Source: Candidatus Lernaella stagnicola
Lineage (GTDB): Bacteria > Lernaellota > Lernaellaia > Lernaellales > Lernaellaceae
Direction: 5' to 3'
NCBI GenBank assembly: GCA_030765525.1
Contig: JAVCCK010000020.1
Span: 237,051 to 301,050, forward strand
Length of the DNA stretch: 64,000 bases
In this document: positions 62,223 through 64,000 of the stretch, one piece after another
Layout: every line of letters starts with the position of its first letter
How positions within the stretch are numbered: position 1 is the stretch's first letter
Notes under the pieces: generated by a model
Database searches by the model: none
What the model saw: the letters and a program-made list of their open reading frames with translations, nothing else
Told to the model about the DNA's origin: nothing
Translations under genes and position numbers: made by a program

Positions 62223-62261
62223 CGTGCCTCACTTCCCGATGTTGAACAGACCACGACTTGC

Positions 62262-62291
62262 ATCATAGTTGAAAAAACGTACGAATATCAA
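62262..62291 (-). promoter_or_regulatory. Promoter of the CAP lipoprotein gene
   Basis: On the minus strand TTGATA (62291-62286), 18 bases and TATGAT (62267-62262). The start would be near 62255, about 35 bases before the ATG at 62222. Confidence 0.6.
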
Positions 62292-62328
62292 TGACTTTCT
62301 ATGACATCTGCCACGCCGGCGTGAGGTG

Positions 62329-62357
62329 TTGACTAGGCCGTATCCGCCCGTTAAACT
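62329..62357 (+). promoter_or_regulatory. Promoter of the four-helix membrane protein gene
   Basis: TTGACT (62329-62334), exactly 17 bases and TAAACT (62352-62357). The start would be near 62364, leaving the ribosome site AGGGAGGG before GTG 62391. It is divergent from the CAP promoter. Confidence 0.65.
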
Positions 62358-62390
62358 GAAATAGTTATTTTGCGAAAGGGAGGGTGGCAC

Positions 62391-62915
62391 GTGAACTTCA
62401 CGGTAAGCGGGCGTTTGCGCGCGCTGGCGGTGGCGGGCATTTTCTGCATGGGGCTCGGCGGGCTGCTGTTGCACGCGAAAATCCACTGGATATTCAAGGG
62501 CGGCGAGTTTCAACCGACCAACCTCGTGCCGCTCGTGGCAACGCTGACCAGTGTGCTGATTGTCACCGCGCTTTTCTCGACCGGCCGCCATTCGGCGACG
62601 GCCCAACTTATCAACGGCATGGCCTGCATCATCGGCATCGTCACCATGACGCACTACATGATCGTCGAACTCGACGGCGCGTACTCGCTGAAGGCCATTC
62701 TAATTTACGGCACCTTGGCCGATTCGCTTATCCTGGCCGGCAAGTGGGCGCTGGGCCAAATGCTCTTCGAGATCGACCTCGACCGCGCGGCGGGCCGCGG
62801 TTTGAACGACCGGGCCAAGCGTCCGGCGTATTGGCGGTACCTGCGTGCGCCGTGGTGGGGGTTTCACTTGGCGGCCATGGGCGGCGTGTACGCTCTGGGC
62901 GTCCTCGTGTTTTAG
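62391..62915 (+). CDS. Four-helix membrane protein of unknown function
   Basis: The protein is 174 aa from GTG 62391, after AGGGAGGG. Four hydrophobic segments lie at about 9-28, 45-65, 70-88 and 98-120, followed by a more polar loop and a last helix near the C-terminus. Arginine-rich turns lie on one side. No family match comes to mind. The next gene, encoding 35 residues, begins 12 bases after the stop and looks like a partner subunit. Confidence 0.75.
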   Translation: MNFTVSGRLRALAVAGIFCMGLGGLLLHAKIHWIFKGGEFQPTNLVPLVATLTSVLIVTALFSTGRHSATAQLINGMACIIGIVTMTHYMIVELDGAYSLKAILIYGTLADSLILAGKWALGQMLFEIDLDRAAGRGLNDRAKRPAYWRYLRAPWWGFHLAAMGGVYALGVLVF

Positions 62916-62927
62916 AAGGGGATCATC

Positions 62928-63035
62928 ATGGGCATCTTGAAATACATCGCGTGGCCGAAACCCGGCTGGTTCGTATTTCATGGGTTTGCGGCGGCACTGC
63001 TGTTGGCGTTAGGCGCCGCGGTGAAGTTTGCGTGA
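62928..63035 (+). CDS. 35-aa single-pass membrane protein
   Basis: The ATG at 62928 follows AAGGGGATC, and the frame gives MGILKYIAWPKPGWFVFHGF then a helix rich in Ala and Leu, ending AVKFA. One membrane helix covers about residues 15-33. Size and position right after the four-helix protein point to a small accessory subunit of a membrane complex. Protein size alone makes certainty limited, but the ribosome site and spacing are good. Confidence 0.65.
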   Translation: MGILKYIAWPKPGWFVFHGFAAALLLALGAAVKFA

Positions 63036-63042
63036 CCGTGCG

Positions 63043-64000
63043 TTATTGTAGTTGAAGCAAAATCTCGTCGTACGCGGTGTAGATGGCTTCGGCCGAGCCG
63101 CCCCCCGGTGACAGAATCGAATAGTAGAAATAGCGCAAGTTGCGGTATTGCTCCTTGGTGAGCACGTAGCCGATCCAATCCTGACCGATGTTCGCGTGCA
63201 TCTGGTGCGACGCACCGATTTGCCACCGCAGCGTCAGCCCGACTTCCGGCGCAATCTCGCCCGGCAGCGCTGCGAATACGAAGCTTCCCAAACGGAACGC
63301 CGAGGCTATCGTGCGGCCGGTTTCCCCCATACCCGGTATGGGCCTGGGAATCATCCCGACCTGGCCGATCAACGCGAAAAAGGGATTGGTCAGTTTTGTA
63401 TACACAACCGCCTGGCCGAAGCGCAGGCGCGGATCGTCGATCACTTCGGCGTCATCCAGCAGTGCCAGGGCGTCATCGGCGAGCACGCCGCCGAAGCTGT
63501 CGACTTCCTCCCACGTGCCCCAGTCGCCGTCTTCCTCGTTATTGACCGGCAGCACGCCGCCGCCCAGGTTGCCGTTGACGAACATATTCACGCCGCCGAG
63601 CGCTTCGTCCATGTGCCGCACGTAGGCTCCGGGGAAGTCGGCCGAGATCGCCACGTTGTGACGGCCCATCACCGTGGGGTGGCAGCCCCAGTTCATCACC
63701 GTGCCGATGGGTGCGCCGTCCGGTGCGCTGAACACCAGCACCGTGAGAGTCGAGTCGAGGCCCGCTTCCGGGTCCACAGCGGCCTGGTCGTTGAAGTGCA
63801 GCCGCGACTCCGAACCCGTCGCCACGGCCGCCACCGCCGGACGCTGCGCCTCATACGCCGCCAGCGCCGCTTCGACGGCGCCGTCAACCATCCAGTCGAT
63901 GAAAGCCTCATCGCGGCCGCTACGCGGCGGTATCATGAGACCCCAGAGACCGATGGTGTCGGGCGCATGGTGCGAATGCGTGCCGGTGACGATCACGCGG
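63043..64000 (-). CDS. Neutral/alkaline ceramidase-type amidase (partial)
   Basis: The frame runs from the stop at 63043 to the window edge, so its N-terminus lies beyond 64000. The visible 319 aa carry VIVTGTHSHHAPD (the zinc and catalytic region of neutral ceramidases), NWGCHPTVMG (another zinc His) and FVNGNLGGG, as in the family. Neutral ceramidases hydrolyse the N-acyl bond of ceramide and are usually secreted. The protein ends with an elongated beta domain. The part of the signal peptide and first zinc ligands cannot be seen. It is adjacent to, but opposite in strand from, the 35-aa gene. Confidence 0.85.
   Translation of the reverse strand, partial: RVIVTGTHSHHAPDTIGLWGLMIPPRSGRDEAFIDWMVDGAVEAALAAYEAQRPAVAAVATGSESRLHFNDQAAVDPEAGLDSTLTVLVFSAPDGAPIGTVMNWGCHPTVMGRHNVAISADFPGAYVRHMDEALGGVNMFVNGNLGGGVLPVNNEEDGDWGTWEEVDSFGGVLADDALALLDDAEVIDDPRLRFGQAVVYTKLTNPFFALIGQVGMIPRPIPGMGETGRTIASAFRLGSFVFAALPGEIAPEVGLTLRWQIGASHQMHANIGQDWIGYVLTKEQYRNLRYFYYSILSPGGGSAEAIYTAYDEILLQLQ

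Overview
The window (64 kb, GC-rich, Gram-negative coding style) looks like chromosome of a myxobacterial or delta-proteobacterial-type lineage, or an uncultured relative. The clues are an AgmX/PglI-type protein, an MXAN_6640-like HExxH protease, a GspN of the delta/Leptospira type, NtrC-type regulation, and many secreted lipoproteins whose mature N-terminus is a long Asp/Asn tract. I cannot fix the phylum from sequence alone. I see no rRNA, tRNA, CRISPR array, transposase or phage structural gene.

Layout. 1-6.4 kb (minus): SprT-like protease, orphan GspN, and two tandem, translationally coupled, beta-propeller-like poly-Asp lipoproteins. 6.4-9.7 kb (plus): a textbook sigma-54 promoter with upstream repeats drives an HRDC protein, ComM and an S24/LexA-like regulator that lacks the catalytic lysine. 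9.7-14.4 kb (minus): a 1087-aa lipoprotein of unusual base composition, a small membrane protein and a TVP38/DedA protein. 14.5-17.3 kb: a GT4 glycosyltransferase that seems to start at ATT, coupled to a polytopic GT39/ArnT-like enzyme. 17.3-21.9 kb (minus): isocitrate dehydrogenase and an NtrC-type two-component pair. 21.9-25.4 kb: bioD, a second polytopic glycosyltransferase, a 17-bp inverted repeat (candidate leader RNA) and an AgmX/PglI protein.

25.5-29.5 kb: Tat-exported PIG-L deacetylase, FabK/nitronate monooxygenase-like enzyme, acyl-CoA dehydrogenase and a Bor-like lipoprotein. 29.5-34.9 kb (minus): MarR, RND/MMPL exporter, LolA-like carrier and beta-barrel, one envelope transport module behind a promoter with a palindromic operator. 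35-40 kb: metalloprotease with a Cys-Gly-Cys tail, Na/phosphate symporter with PhoU domain, CDP-alcohol phosphatidyltransferase. 40.2-43.8 kb: overlapping tsaD, DUF2062, rsmA, SGNH hydrolase operon. 43.8-47.8 kb (minus): a compact polysaccharide export locus with an ExeA-like ATPase fused to a tyrosine autokinase, a Wza-like lipoprotein and a beta-barrel.

48-55.4 kb: VOC protein, TIGR01777 epimerase, poly-Asp EEP hydrolase, M23 peptidase with PKD domains, thiamine-binding protein, two GT4 enzymes. 55.5-60.6 kb: XRE-cupin regulator plus a 2-oxoacid:ferredoxin oxidoreductase operon (gamma, GltD-ferredoxin fusion, alpha, beta) closed by a strong terminator. 60.8-64 kb: MBL hydrolase, CAP lipoprotein, a four-helix membrane protein with a 35-aa companion, and a neutral ceramidase cut by the window edge.
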